NCBI GenBank assembly: GCA_963799455.1
Contig: CAWCXF010000007.1
Location: forward strand, 496,001 to 560,000
Direction: 5' to 3'
DNA from: CAWCXF01 sp963799455
Lineage (GTDB): Bacteria; Pseudomonadota; Alphaproteobacteria; Rhodobacterales; Rhodobacteraceae
DNA length: 64,000 nucleotides
Within the stretch, counting starts at the first letter, position 1, and every line of letters begins with the position of its first letter. Of the stretch, positions 56,201-62,089 are shown piece by piece. The notes under the pieces are model-generated. The model was not told the DNA's origin. It searched no databases and saw only the letters and a program-made list of their open reading frames with translations. A program made the position numbers and the translations under genes.

Positions 56201-56987
56201 CAAGGTCCAGCTCGACGCCGGCCTGCACAAGATCGAGTTCGCCGGCCGCAGCCAGGGCTACCACATCGACTTCTTCGAGCTGTCGAAGGGCGGCACGCTG
56301 GCGGGGGCGCCGAACTCCACCTTCGTCGAGGGCGATCCCTCGACCGGTGGCGGCGGCTCGGGTGGTGGCGGCACCGGCGGCGGCTCGGGCGGCGGCTCGG
56401 GCGGCGACACGGGCGGCGGCACGGGCGGTGGCGGCACCGGCGGGGGGACGGGGGGCGCGACCGAGCTCGTCTTCGCCACCAAGGCGTCCACCGACGACTG
56501 GGAGCAGTTCGGCAACGCGTCGAGCAGCGACCTGGAGTTCGGCTTCAACGGCTCCAGCCCCCAGACCGTCGGCATCCGCTTCCCCGACGTGGACATCCCC
56601 GACGGGGCGGTGATCGAGCGCGCGTTCCTGCGCTTCGAGGCCCTGGAGAGCGGGGGTGCCCCGGCGTCGTTCCTGATCGAGATCGAAGGGTCGGAGACCG
56701 CCGCGACCTATCGCTTCTCCTCCAAGCCCGACAGCCGCTCCTACGCGGACGACTTCCTGTGGTCGGACGTGGAGGCCTGGAGCGCGGGCGGGGTCTACGA
56801 GACGCCCGACATCTCCGAGCTGATCGAGACCGTGATCGGCTCTGACGGGGTGCAGGGCGGCGCGCTCGCCTTCCGCATCAGCGGCGCGCCGGGCAACGCC
56901 GGCGACCGGGTGGCGCATGCCTGGAACTCGACCGGCGGCGCCGAGCCCGAGCTGGTGATCGTGCTCGACCCCGACAGCCTGCTCTGA
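41232..56987 (+). CDS. Giant multidomain extracellular adhesin-like protein with beta-propeller head
   Basis: This is a single 5,251-residue frame, about 530 kDa, with no frameshift and no cysteine that I found. Approximate domains are: 1-676 sugar-dehydrogenase-like propeller (GYRNSFDVEV, NTWGGRPVGE); 680-990 lectin-like module A, preceded by a DETDADLDGVDHLNDPF calcium motif; 1027-1070 degenerate RTX-like repeats (GAGADTVRG); 1155-1332 and 1464-1637 malectin-like; 1643-1753 Calx-beta; 1763-2023 module B; 2023-2200 PPC-like; 2200-2310 and 2604-2706 Calx-beta-like; 2317-2603 module C; 2707-2908 Ig/cadherin-like; 2910-2978 MopE-like; 3090-3238 and 3350-3502 a paired unknown module; 3700-3855 CBM6-like; 3853-4140 cadherin-like; 4150-4430 module D; 4455-4820 unknown; 4842-5030 CBM-like; 5077-5251 a terminal beta domain. 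GGGTGG linkers separate the last parts. There is no signal peptide, so type I-like secretion is the likely route. Confidence 0.9.
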   Translation: MAVTNNFSSSSLDLNGVVALSQPTALVWGPDGRLYVTEVDGDVRVLTIAFGDKDPGDADPTAQFYVTDAVTLSAVKATPNHNDDGSASGQGNRQVTGIDVTPQFDADGNPVTIDGKPAVTIYVTSSDSRIGAGTSGADSNLDTNSGVITKLTQTGPDAWAAVDLVRGLPRSEENHALNGLEVIQTLDADGTLVSERMIVASGGNANNGAPSNNFGGQQETPLSGALLEVDLDMLAAMPVLADPVSGRAYVHDLPTLDDPARAGATDANDPFGGADGRNSAKLVDGGPVRIYSAGYRNSFDVEVTEDGRVFTYDNGANNTWGGRPVGEAGDNGGTIDFAQALGYVATNLNNGDGNSNDPISLVNWNPSNKDQMHEATRSDDLAGRALSAGQGGATTYLDPASGLTLVYGGHPNPTRAEGSRAGLLYTPGAGAADAFLLMSNTDSAGNGGGSDYDEVMAWLAEVEANDAKYPNSGLYGADAGELTSRVLAVTPGVLYDIYRLEAGGGVAVEAGGPAPAGGTKLGQAGLPADIGEIVARTNPIEGNYLEAGRTDGAVDTGNGSINGMTEYTSTVLDEGGVKMSGAIIAASLGGSLIIMGRDAEGVVQTSTNNGFSVAADRTVLSAGGAPLGLASLGDDFVARGLSLPFQGSIWSAVYKENGPLIEIYQPANGAVPLAGSEIVDETDADLDGVDHLNDPFEFSPENGYALGAGQSLVLDFSPLNDDFPTSFSSTGLLGAALDGTTPNQDARTAFENFPADQQRDGLYDNGGNILPGGNAPIFQIKKVVDGTVVGAANSARDAMHTGFRPADDVERVVAILDVKNWILEAGTPLTGQLTGMMFGDGTQSNFLRVVFGGVEGTGTGIEVGYELDDAGYTVLARRALPGLADASATGVELRLEISGVGTSFDVAVAYRIAGQDRFTDVPLGGFSLPQGVLRDVLTGDHTITSGGVVLPSGAAVGLLAEDVGGDGADDAGLRAIDFNQLSIQGFGNEIAADTAAQVGASGTAGLDTVLYTGTDTALAPLAADVENFDGRGSDADYAVTGNALDNDIALGAGANTVTTGAGADTVRGTLAQLAGDEITDLSEDDAVVIEGVSTSGLTVGYAASADGAVVTLDGAAITFSGPAFEGFDPAQGGRRFALVDVDGGVRLTVKPALAPVVAINAGGGDVLGLTLRDTAIDFLADGPGAPKPGFTVTGGYKAYSNGTSNGYDFPGTDLDGVLASERSGPFDTPWGYSIDVANGTYLVDLLFAEIYHGFVNTADPDDKRQFDVFLEGALVEDDYDIIDDAGAAGTLVTKTYQVEVTDGSLDIELLAQVDQAKLSGLAVWALNGAVTPPSDTTAPAIVSIEVENPQSVQDDVRDATVVLTDAGGFDAAALAALDGSELVFSGIAPKSVSAPSVALSADGRTATLSYALTPPDEGWPSGEGEVSVAAGAYADAAGNGTAAATSAFIFEPNLANLVAGPVALAINVGPVTNALDGSLAGDDKNTYGGAIADDPIIGVSLQADDPSYYAPSSKTGFNIDGKAGTTGSNPALDGSALHTYRDSAAGSFTATYPIENGVYVVELWFAELFYAGPGERQGDYSLNGETWALDFDANQAAGGPDQPVKIAKTVAVTDGKIVIDVNADIGEPGYNAIVVYEAVPSDLPATVSVGDASAVEGGEATLVFTRSGDLSEAVEVSFSLTPGSADASDFGAPTPTTVTIPAGARSASATVPVADDDAEEGAETFTVTITGVSGDALIGDAVGTVTIAASDAQVGSPGGGALFALDFETAGDPLAEGGFDALLGGAGALEAAKASVAGGKLVVQTSDGDLSEGGATASKNDFVRAADISGAAIEQATLATRFDNPFDAAFLADRGLATVPDYLQQGIIVATGDAATNQAANQFVKLIWGGNAGTAVQMWSQGAIDQVVTLAAMSAAAGTAFGTADVASVELSLAIDKAAGTIAQIVTLYDASGAVLGGVRPGATPGFAAAAPTAMPAAVAAAIADGTSVFGVTSSDFDKAAGDAVASFPATWDALTLTSPQVVDGPAPDAFAGVSLGDLSDDPATPTDLGTLATGDSVLRATQQGDNEPGGRDYDYVTFTVAEGQALDRLVLSGFQTDDPANQGFLGLIEGATMPAPPQSPAEQAALSAQLLGGVLTGGSGGLGVGADLLGEDGLGSGEVQGQATMDFDAPLGAGTYTLWFSQGGAPATTTLQFSVSEVTMPTTLSISAAPSVLEGGDDGATTLAFPLLAPGFEGEMTVSYAAGGVAGSQLVTFAGGTGTLEVAVPQDDVDTGGTTVTVTLTGATAGGEAVAIDAGAASAAGTVTEDDGATGAGGAGPDDDLDGDGVANAADADADGDGVADEAETFRYDATDSGRALAPGQSVTLDFATDGTPWQNGLTGALVSSKAGESEVDLSDASVSGGALTITATAGDHFKTTNTQKNAFVSAYSAPEGLRVEAVIAAPDFDPSDAAQSLSKNYQAAGVVIGTSQDNLVKAVFGRAGPQLQLAEDKGSATGAEKNTTLSAGFDYAQAASVVIALEVFADAGAAFAKGTATFLGADGQPLAGFESVSMGQIPLTGPLAAQVLAGEPIGAGVIQTSTQSGTDFDVSYESLTVTALGEPVSGGEVTIAAAPSVLEGGDEGVTALAFDLATTGADGAVTVDYEVDGVAAQAVVAFADGAGQLVIEVPNDDLASGVATRTVTLTGVGGGASLGAEVSATGTVIEDDFAPTVDQGVAAQAAAQGATFVFAVPADAFTDADSALTLTATLADGSPLPAWLAFDGSVFSGTPGADDAGPISVLVTASDGSNAPAQAGFELTVGAEPGNAAPTTAPIDAGSALETADPVVIDLLANAADVDGDALSVIDVTVTDGGGRVVSSMLDGALLTIDPTVLAGVLEAGESETITVTYTIEDGQGGSTPGVASLVVEGVDGSLVWYLDADGDGFGSDADALTAEEQPAGYVAEGGDPDDDDASVYPGAPEVNDGKDNDGDGAVDEDNSAPVLAADEASVASGQSLVIPALDLLADDIDADGDALAVTGVGNAQNGTVSFDAALGVVTFTPDAGFTGSASFDYTVSDGFGGTATTSVAVEVTEADDALVETPLALGAGTLTSYGTDVGSSGQDRTGAEGAQVSGSDVTLAGNSWKAIVLPEPITVAEGTVLRFDYASANIAEIVGIGLDADALAKNGGTAVFQIAGTQSLAVADQSYRTYATPGATASFEIDLSGFAGQTFDRLVVFHDQDRDPASSLGTFSNVRLAAPAGANVAPEAGDDAAEIASGSTLTIQAADLLANDTDADGGALSVIAVSNAANGTATLADGVVSFTPSGGFTGSASFDYTVSDGRGGLDTATVSVTVTAPDDGGASTPIDFSAAPITSYDDQDTTPGAGFAVGDGGASLQLTGNTWKKIALPAGAGLITEDTVLRFDMTLLGSAGEIIGIGLETDNSFRSPGDALFQLAGRQNFGSQASRAYFGQAGGTGETVGYEIDLGAFAGQSFSSLVLLADDDRDAAIDVRFSNVALVEPGEGDTGGGTGTGQAPAIFGGAIADATVTEDLAFEFELPITDADTPRDQLTFTYEGLPEFVQTTDGLLTGTPTNDDVGTYAITVTATDPEGNAVSDTFNLTVDNVNDAPEVTGALADRGAVLGAGFSMPLPQGVFTDVDAGDVLTYAATGLPEGVTIDPATGAISGTPTQAGQFEITVTASDGEAEASTGFTLDVASGPPREEIVIEAEDFTGLGDGGGFSAQFASTASGSQVIRLGNGASGSVSTDLGAAGLVPGTYDLAVRAYDETDGASTLRVLIDRGDGSAPQLLGEFQLDATGLPGQGTATQAGNLRDLVVQGVSVTEGAQLILEGTARGGEYLRTDLVRFTPVDDAAAQFTSPAALSVVEGGTAVGGVVAMDPEGQAVTYAIAGGADAALFAIDASTGALSFLAAPDFEAPADAGANNVYDVVVSASDGTTTATQAIAVTVTNGGEGPAISGPAAVSVAENQTEVAAYAATDPEGDAITFSIAGGADAGAFTIDPATGVLSFVSAPDFEAPGDAGADGTYDVIVAASDGAGTDTAALAVTVTDANDAPEAAADPADQAGTVGAALSLPLPGLFSDQDGDALSYALVDDGGSGVTLDGDALVGTPTAAGRYDVTVSASDGGAPVETTFTLVVTETAAEGPFGAVGPSQDLDGDSIANASDGDVDGDGTANAADPFAYDAGDGVLLATGAAIDLTFDIDGTPYENGLTGLMQGGLKGSSALSAFDEETGTARVENGKLIVLASNGDTGGTNNPEDDYQVGVKNRAFVVESRVENPFQTKAAANFDQLGLHVAVDSSDFAKFVFGFSGGAVEFSVQTDEVETKATGGNQALPVALSGFAALDMRLAVEATSATSATLTAQATFLDGSGNPIPGATDVSFGSLTVGGALAAALFDEGVGVGAGVTQTQVGGPNAPFEAVFDRLTVTATEGGDTGGGTGGGTGGGTGGGDGGTPASAAEAFAAQGDLVTSASYGSNAVGAAMLEIMTGVDAIDASNYGANSFKVTNVGDKKISAIFIDVSGALYPDSVFDPDGKGGDSATKAWAVNNAGGTGGYVSGSGYFLPGPDPIPNSGGSGGASNGGFRGAMVKFDPTVSGGFQIGETVGFSGDMDPNSIAGMAKSGASGVDTGAISGWDVGGVAGHELIGSSFTVLFDDGTTATGDLMSDKSASGSYTLATQAGGAQAPGLTVGGVAAGGTGTYGVTAPSVIVTGEPGETVRITLTKGFDPVTNETGGIDALVAARLDRYDFKASNNFDSQSVDVVIGADGSYDATGLFAYDDAPANNKADFAGSDTAPLGFVASVIDPSTGLPVSPVTAPVYLANQGGPVTGGAGGGAGGGGEPEPSGYWLAEGGALKVQFEDVMGANPPSGWTYVAEGQGNPGAQGAHYYWGAESSSTGLNANPSQGLFETSFYIAEAGTYNLSVRSARDTNSPSDARNDIWVRIDDDTSALVPSGTDPLEKDDGFVKLFGASTSWGYSTRFDDTTDDNNPLAKVQLDAGLHKIEFAGRSQGYHIDFFELSKGGTLAGAPNSTFVEGDPSTGGGGSGGGGTGGGSGGGSGGDTGGGTGGGGTGGGTGGATELVFATKASTDDWEQFGNASSSDLEFGFNGSSPQTVGIRFPDVDIPDGAVIERAFLRFEALESGGAPASFLIEIEGSETAATYRFSSKPDSRSYADDFLWSDVEAWSAGGVYETPDISELIETVIGSDGVQGGALAFRISGAPGNAGDRVAHAWNSTGGAEPELVIVLDPDSLL

Positions 56988-57000
56988 GCCATCCCAGGAC

Positions 57001-57021
57001 GGGCCCCCGCTCGGGGGCCCG
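57001..57021 (+). terminator. Hairpin terminator after the giant gene
   Basis: GGGCCCCC and GGGGGCCC flank a GCTC loop, 13 bp after the stop codon. Confidence 0.75.
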
Positions 57022-57370
57022 GCGAGGCCCTCGGCCCCGCGCCCGGATCCGGGCGCGAAGCCTTCTCGCGCTCGGGCGCCGGCGGCGGTCCGCGACGCCA
57101 TGCCGGGCACGGCCGATCCGGCCCCCGAGCGATGGGGCCGGCGTCCTCGGCGGCCCGCGCCGCGAGCCCCGGGGCGCGATCGCAACCCTCCACGCGCGAG
57201 TCCCCACCCCCGGTTCCCCGCCCCCGATTGCGGCGTCCGAGGTCCGGCTCCCGCGCCCGCGGAGCGATCCGTGCGCCGATCCCGCTGCGCAGGCCGGGCG
57301 GCGCGTGCTATGCGGGCGGGGTCACCGGGCGGGCGCGGTCCGCCCCGGTGCGCCGACACGAGGAGACGAC
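57022..57370. other. Intergenic region before the FAH-family gene
   Basis: There is no recognisable gene in 350 bp. The ribosome-binding site AGGAGA lies 4 bases before the ATG at 57371. No evident operator. Confidence 0.5.
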
Positions 57371-58207
57371 ATGAAGCTGATGCGCGTGGGCCCGAAGGGC
57401 CAGGAGAGGCCGGCGATGCTGGCGGACGGGACGATCCGGGATCTGTCGGGCGAGGTCGAGGACATCGCCGGGGAGGTGCTCGGGGAGGCAGGGCTCGACC
57501 GGCTGCGCGGGCTCGACCCGTCCTCGCTGCCCGAGATGGCGCCGGGCCGGATCGGCCCGTGCGTGGGCCGCGTGGGCAAGTTCGTCTGCATCGGGCTCAA
57601 CTACTCCGACCACGCCGCCGAGACCGGCGCCGAGGTTCCGAAGGAGCCGATCCTGTTCATGAAGGCCACCACCGCGATCTGCGGCCCCGACGACGAGGTG
57701 CTGATCCCGCGGGGGTCCGAGAAGACCGACTGGGAGGTCGAGCTCGGCGTCGTCATCGGCACCACCGCGCGCTACGTCGAGGAGGCCCGGGCGATGGCCC
57801 ATGTCGCGGGCTACTGCGTGGTCAACGACGTCTCCGAGCGCGCCTTCCAGGCCGAGCGCGGCGGGCAGTGGACCAAGGGCAAGTCGGCCGACAGCTTCGG
57901 GCCGATCGGGCCGTGGCTGGTGACGCGCGACGAGGTGCCCGACCCCCAGGCGCTGCCGCTGTGGCTCGAGGTCGACGGCGAGCGCCGGCAGGACGGCAGC
58001 ACGGCGACGATGGTGTTCGGCGTCGCCCATCTGGTGAGCTACATCTCGCAGTTCATGACGCTCGCGCCCGGCGACGTGATCTCCACGGGCACGCCGCCCG
58101 GCGTCGGCCTGGGCATGAAGCCGCCCACCTTCCTGCACGCGGGCCAGACCATGCGGCTCGGCGTCGAGGGGCTGGGCGAGCAGACCCAGCGCGTCGGGCA
58201 GGCGTGA
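57371..58207 (+). CDS. Fumarylacetoacetate hydrolase family protein
   Basis: The 278-residue protein has the FAH fold: a short N-terminal domain, then GKFVCIGLNYSDHAAETGAE, EPILFMKATTAICGPDDEVL, the metal-binding EVELGVVIG, VVNDVSERAFQ, GKSADSFGPIGPWLVT and GDVISTGTPPGVGLGMKPP. Metal ligands D/E-E-D should hold Mg or Mn. Family members cleave C-C bonds or hydrolyse acylpyruvates; the closest pattern is the 2,4-diketo-3-deoxy-L-fuconate hydrolase/ureidoglycolate-lyase-like group. It is a single gene between strong terminators, so context gives no clue to the substrate. Confidence 0.9.
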   Translation: MKLMRVGPKGQERPAMLADGTIRDLSGEVEDIAGEVLGEAGLDRLRGLDPSSLPEMAPGRIGPCVGRVGKFVCIGLNYSDHAAETGAEVPKEPILFMKATTAICGPDDEVLIPRGSEKTDWEVELGVVIGTTARYVEEARAMAHVAGYCVVNDVSERAFQAERGGQWTKGKSADSFGPIGPWLVTRDEVPDPQALPLWLEVDGERRQDGSTATMVFGVAHLVSYISQFMTLAPGDVISTGTPPGVGLGMKPPTFLHAGQTMRLGVEGLGEQTQRVGQA

Positions 58208-58213
58208 GGCGCC

Positions 58214-58240
58214 GCCGCCCGCCTGGTCCGGGCGGGCGGC
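58214..58240 (+). terminator. Hairpin terminator after the FAH-family gene
   Basis: GCCGCCCGCC (58214-58223) pairs perfectly with GGCGGGCGGC (58231-58240) over a 7-base loop, 7 bp after the stop codon. Confidence 0.75.
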
Positions 58241-58343
58241 GAGAATCGGGCGCTCCTGTGACAATCGCCTTGTTTTGTTGAAGTAAAGCCCAGCTTCACG
58301 GCCCCCTGCTATCGAGGCCCCGGGGAACGGGACGAGGTGTGGG

Positions 58344-59216
58344 ATGCAAGTCGAGGGCAAGGCTCCGATCATCATCAAGCGCAAGCGCGTGACGGTGGGC
58401 GGCGGCCATCACGGCGGCGCGTGGAAGGTGGCCTACGCCGACTTCGTGACCGCCATGATGGCGTTCTTCATGCTGATGTGGCTCCTCAACGCCACCACCG
58501 AGAACCAGCGCAAGGGCTTGGCCGACTACTTCAGCCCGACCATCGCGGTGAGCCGCGTCTCGGGCGGCGGCGCCGGCATGTTCGGCGGCGACAGCATGCA
58601 GTCCGAGGACACGCTGGCCCAGAGCGGGATCGGCGCCGAGGACCGCCTGCCCACGGAATCGCGCGCCTCGCGCGGCGCCACGGGCCTCGCCGAGGAGGGC
58701 CCCGACGAGGACGACGCCGCGATGGAGACGATCGCCGAGGCGCTGCGCGCGCGCGCCGGCGAGAGCCTCGACGACGGGGTGCTGCGCCATGTGGTCACGC
58801 GCGTCACCGACGAGGGGCTGGTGGTGGAGGTGTTCGCGCTGCCGGGCGAGCCCTTGTTCGAGGCCGACCCGCAGCGCGGCGGCGAGCGGCCGACCGAGAC
58901 GCTGCGCGCCATCACCGGCGTGCTCGCGCAGGGCTTCGCGCTGGTGCGCAACGACGTCGCGGTCGAGGGCCACGTCGCCGCCCGCCCGCTGCCGCTGCGT
59001 CGGCGCGACACGGCCTGGGAGGCCTCGCAAGGCCGCGCCGACGCGGTGCGCCGCCTGTTGGAGGAGGCCGGGTTGGAGCCCCGCCGCGCGGCCCGCGTCA
59101 CCGGCCACGCCGACCGCGAGCCCGCGGTGGCCGACGCGATGGCCGTGCGCAACGACCGCGTCGAGGTGGTGCTGCTGCGCGAGGGGCCGCGGGGTTCGGG
59201 ATCGGCAGCGCGTTAG
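58344..59216 (+). CDS. motB: Flagellar motor stator protein MotB
   Basis: This 290-residue protein is a MotB-type stator subunit. A cytoplasmic basic N-terminus (IIIKRKRV) precedes HHGGAWKVAYADFVTAMMAF and FFMLMWLLNAT, the single transmembrane helix, with the ion-carrying Asp at D33. An OmpA-like peptidoglycan-binding domain follows (VRNDVAVEGHVAARPLPL, then ARVTGHADREPAVADAMAVRNDRVEVVL). Its MotA partner is not in the window. It heads the flagellar operon and ends 64 bp before flgE. The ATG is chosen because it precedes the family N-terminus. Confidence 0.92.
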   Translation: MQVEGKAPIIIKRKRVTVGGGHHGGAWKVAYADFVTAMMAFFMLMWLLNATTENQRKGLADYFSPTIAVSRVSGGGAGMFGGDSMQSEDTLAQSGIGAEDRLPTESRASRGATGLAEEGPDEDDAAMETIAEALRARAGESLDDGVLRHVVTRVTDEGLVVEVFALPGEPLFEADPQRGGERPTETLRAITGVLAQGFALVRNDVAVEGHVAARPLPLRRRDTAWEASQGRADAVRRLLEEAGLEPRRAARVTGHADREPAVADAMAVRNDRVEVVLLREGPRGSGSAAR

Positions 59217-59227
59217 GGTCGCGTTAA
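59213..59227 (+). promoter_or_regulatory. CtrA-like box upstream of flgE
   Basis: TTAGGGTCGCGTTAA is one base from the TTAA-N7-TTAA consensus. It overlaps the motB stop codon and lies about 55 bp before the flgE start. CtrA control of flagellar genes is established in Rhodobacterales and Caulobacter. Confidence 0.5.
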
Positions 59228-59280
59228 GCCGCGCGCCCCTATGGCCGGGGAAAGCCCATCCCGCCTGCAGGAGCGCGCCC

Positions 59281-60594
59281 GTGACGATCTCTTCCTCCCT
59301 CAACGCCGGCGTCGCGGGCCTCAAGGCCAACGCCTCGCGCCTCGCCAGCATCTCGGACAACATCGCCAACTCGGCCACCGACGGCTACCGCCGGGTTCGC
59401 ACCGACTTCGCCTCGCTCGCGGTCTCCGAAAGCCCCTCGCTCTACGTCGCGGGCGGCGTTCGCAGCTCCAGCACGCGGCTGATCGACGAGTCGGGGCCGC
59501 TCACGGCCTCGGCCAACGCCACCGACATCGCGGTCTCGGGCCGCGGCATGCTGCCGGTCTCCTCGCAGGTGCCGCCCCGCGGCGGCAGCGCCACCACCGA
59601 GCTGCGCCTGACCACCACCGGCGCCTTCCGCCCCGACGCCGACGGCGTGCTGCGCGACGCGCAGGGACAGGTGCTGCTGGGCTGGCCGGCGGCGCTCGAC
59701 GGCAGCTTCCCGATCGTCCCGCGCCAGTCGGTGGCCGCCCTCGAGGCGGTGCGCATCGACAAGGGCTGGACCCAGGGCGCGGCCACCACGTCGCTGTCGA
59801 TCGAGGCCAACCTGCCGGCCACCGCCACCCGGGCCGGCGAGGCCGGCGAGCCCTACACGATGACGACCGAGTACTACGACCCGCTGGGCGGCCTCCAGAC
59901 GCTCGCCTTCACCTTCACGCCCGCGGTGCCGGCCGCCGGCGGAGCCCCCAGCAACACCTGGAACCTCCAGATCGCCGAGGACGCCCCGGGCGGGGCCGTC
60001 CTGGCCGCATACGAGCTTGAGTTCTCCGACGCCCGCGGCACCGGGGGCACGCTCACGCGCGTCGACAGGCTCTCGGCCACGGGTGGCGACTACGTCGCCG
60101 ACGGGGGCACCGTGGAGCTCATCATCGACGGCGAGCCGATGAAGGTCGCCATCGGCGAGATCGGCCGCCCCGGCGGGCTCACGCAGCTCTCCGACAGCTT
60201 CGCGCCCGCCGCCTCGCGCCTCGACGGCGCGCCAGCGGGCACCACGGCCTCGGTGGAGGTGCGGCCCGACGGCACGGTGCGCACCATCTCCAACGCGGGC
60301 TTCGAGCGCACGATCTACAAGATCCCGCTCGTGGACGTGCCGAACCCCAACGGCCTCGTCTCCGAGACCGGCACCACCTTCACCGTCTCGGCCGAGAGCG
60401 GCCCGTTCTACCTCTGGGACGCCGGCGAGGGGAGCACGGGCTCCATCGAGGGCTTCGCCCGCCAGGAGAGCGCCACCGACGTGGCGGGCGAGCTGACCGA
60501 CCTGATCCAGACCCAGCGAGCCTACTCGTCCAACGCCAAGATCATCCAGACCGTGGACGAGATGCTCCAGGAGACCACCAACCTCAAGCGCTGA
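59281..60594 (+). CDS. flgE: Flagellar hook protein FlgE
   Basis: The 437-residue protein starts at a GTG (MTISSSLNAGVAGLKANASR) with GGAG about 9 bases before; longer upstream frames are chance. It has the flagellar rod/hook N-terminal motif SNASRLASISDNIANSATDG-like sequence (LASISDNIANSATDGYRRV) and the C-terminal helix ELTDLIQTQRAYSSNAKIIQ with TVDEMLQETTNLKR. Hook monomers assemble outside the cell after flagellar type III export. The length is ordinary for alphaproteobacterial FlgE. It is followed by flgK, flgL and flgI in one direction. Confidence 0.93.
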   Translation: MTISSSLNAGVAGLKANASRLASISDNIANSATDGYRRVRTDFASLAVSESPSLYVAGGVRSSSTRLIDESGPLTASANATDIAVSGRGMLPVSSQVPPRGGSATTELRLTTTGAFRPDADGVLRDAQGQVLLGWPAALDGSFPIVPRQSVAALEAVRIDKGWTQGAATTSLSIEANLPATATRAGEAGEPYTMTTEYYDPLGGLQTLAFTFTPAVPAAGGAPSNTWNLQIAEDAPGGAVLAAYELEFSDARGTGGTLTRVDRLSATGGDYVADGGTVELIIDGEPMKVAIGEIGRPGGLTQLSDSFAPAASRLDGAPAGTTASVEVRPDGTVRTISNAGFERTIYKIPLVDVPNPNGLVSETGTTFTVSAESGPFYLWDAGEGSTGSIEGFARQESATDVAGELTDLIQTQRAYSSNAKIIQTVDEMLQETTNLKR

Positions 60595-60642
60595 CGCGCC
60601 CCACCCTGAGCCCCAACCCCGAACCCGGGCCCGGAGGCCGCC

Positions 60643-62085
60643 ATGACCATCGCCACAGCCCTTTCGACCGCCCTGTCGGGCCTCTCCGCGCGCAACCGCG
60701 AGGCCGGGGTCGTCTCGTCCAACATCGCCAACGCCACCACCGAGGGCTACGCGCGCCGCGAGGTCGAGCTCTCCCAGCGCGCCTTAGGCGGCGTCCGGGT
60801 CGAGGGGGTGCGCCGCGCCGAGGACACTCGGCTGAGCGCCGACCTGCGGCTGGCCGAGGCCGGCCGGGCCGGCTCGGACCTGACGCGGGACGCCCTCAAG
60901 CGCATCGAGGGCGCGATCGGCTCGCCCGAGGCGCCGGGCTCGCTCGGCGCGCGCGTGGTGGCGCTCGAGGCGGCGCTGACCGACGCCGCCGCCGATCCGG
61001 GCTCGGAGGCCCGTCTGCGCGCGGTCGCGGGCGCCTTGGGCGACGTGTCGGCCGGGCTGAACTCGGCCGGGCGCGCGGTCGAGGCCGCGCGCACCGCCGC
61101 CGAGGCCGGGATCGACGCCGACGTGCGCGCGCTCAACGGCGAGCTCGCCCGCGTCGCCGACCTCAACGTCCAGATCGCGCGCGCGCGCGCGACGGGGCGC
61201 GACGTGAACGCGCTCCTCGACCTGCGCCGCTCGGCCATCGACGAGGTGGCGCGGATCGTGCCGGTGCGCGCCCTGGAGCGTCAGGACGGCATGACGACGC
61301 TGATCGCCGAAGGTGGCGCGACGCTGCTGGAGAGCACCCGCCCGGCCGAGGTCGGGTTCGAGGCCGCGGGCCTCGTGACCGCCGAGATGAGCGTGGGCGC
61401 GGGCTCGCTCGGGCGCGTCACGGTCCGGGGCGAGCCGATCGATCCCTCGAAGCCCGGCGGCGCGCTCTCGGGCGGCACGCTCGGCGCGCGGCTCGCGCTG
61501 CGCGACGAGGCCCTGCCCGCGATCCAGTCGCGGCTCGACGCCTTCGCGGGCGACCTCGCGGGCCGCGTCGGCCCCGGCGGCCCCGACGCGACGCTCGCGC
61601 CGGGCGATGCGGGGCTCCTGACCGACGCGGGCGCCGCGGTGGCGGCCTCACCCGTCCCGGGCCTCGCCGGGCGGCTCGCCGTCAACGCGGCCGTGGTCCC
61701 GCCCTCGGGCGAGCTGTGGCGGCTGCGCGACGGGCTCGGCGCGGCCGGGCCCGGCCCCTCGGGGCGCTCGGAGCTGCTGCGGGGCCTCTCGGACGCGCTG
61801 GCGCGGCCGGACGCGGCGCCGGCGGGCTTCATGCCGGGCCGGCGCGGCGCGTCGGGGCTCCTGGCCGAGGTGGCCTCGGGCGTGGCCTCGGCGCGGCTCG
61901 GCGCGCAGGCCCAGGGCGCGCGCGCCGCGGCCTCGGCCGAGATCCTGCGCCAGGAGGAGCGGGCGCAGGGCGTGGACACCGACGCCGAGCTCCAGCGCCT
62001 GATGGAGATCGAGCGCGGCTACGCCGCGGGCGTGCGCGTGCTGCGCGCCGCCGACGAGATGCTCGCCCGACTGCTGGAGATCTGA
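60643..62085 (+). CDS. flgK: Hook-filament junction protein FlgK
   Basis: The 480-residue protein begins MTIATALSTALSGLSARNRE and contains VVSSNIANATTEGYARREVE, the conserved N-terminal coiled-coil and LTDAAADPGSEARLRAV region, ending LMEIERGYAAGVRVLRAADE as in FlgK. It caps the hook before the filament. The start is an ATG with a purine-rich GGAGGC just upstream. The middle region is low in predicted structure and Ala/Gly-rich. Confidence 0.93.
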   Translation: MTIATALSTALSGLSARNREAGVVSSNIANATTEGYARREVELSQRALGGVRVEGVRRAEDTRLSADLRLAEAGRAGSDLTRDALKRIEGAIGSPEAPGSLGARVVALEAALTDAAADPGSEARLRAVAGALGDVSAGLNSAGRAVEAARTAAEAGIDADVRALNGELARVADLNVQIARARATGRDVNALLDLRRSAIDEVARIVPVRALERQDGMTTLIAEGGATLLESTRPAEVGFEAAGLVTAEMSVGAGSLGRVTVRGEPIDPSKPGGALSGGTLGARLALRDEALPAIQSRLDAFAGDLAGRVGPGGPDATLAPGDAGLLTDAGAAVAASPVPGLAGRLAVNAAVVPPSGELWRLRDGLGAAGPGPSGRSELLRGLSDALARPDAAPAGFMPGRRGASGLLAEVASGVASARLGAQAQGARAAASAEILRQEERAQGVDTDAELQRLMEIERGYAAGVRVLRAADEMLARLLEI

Positions 62086-62089
62086 GGCC

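Noticed and set aside
47814..57359. 3,181-residue open frame on the minus strand, opposite the giant gene
   Set aside because: Same shadow effect; no recognisable motif, no start context and it spans the terminator and the start of another region.
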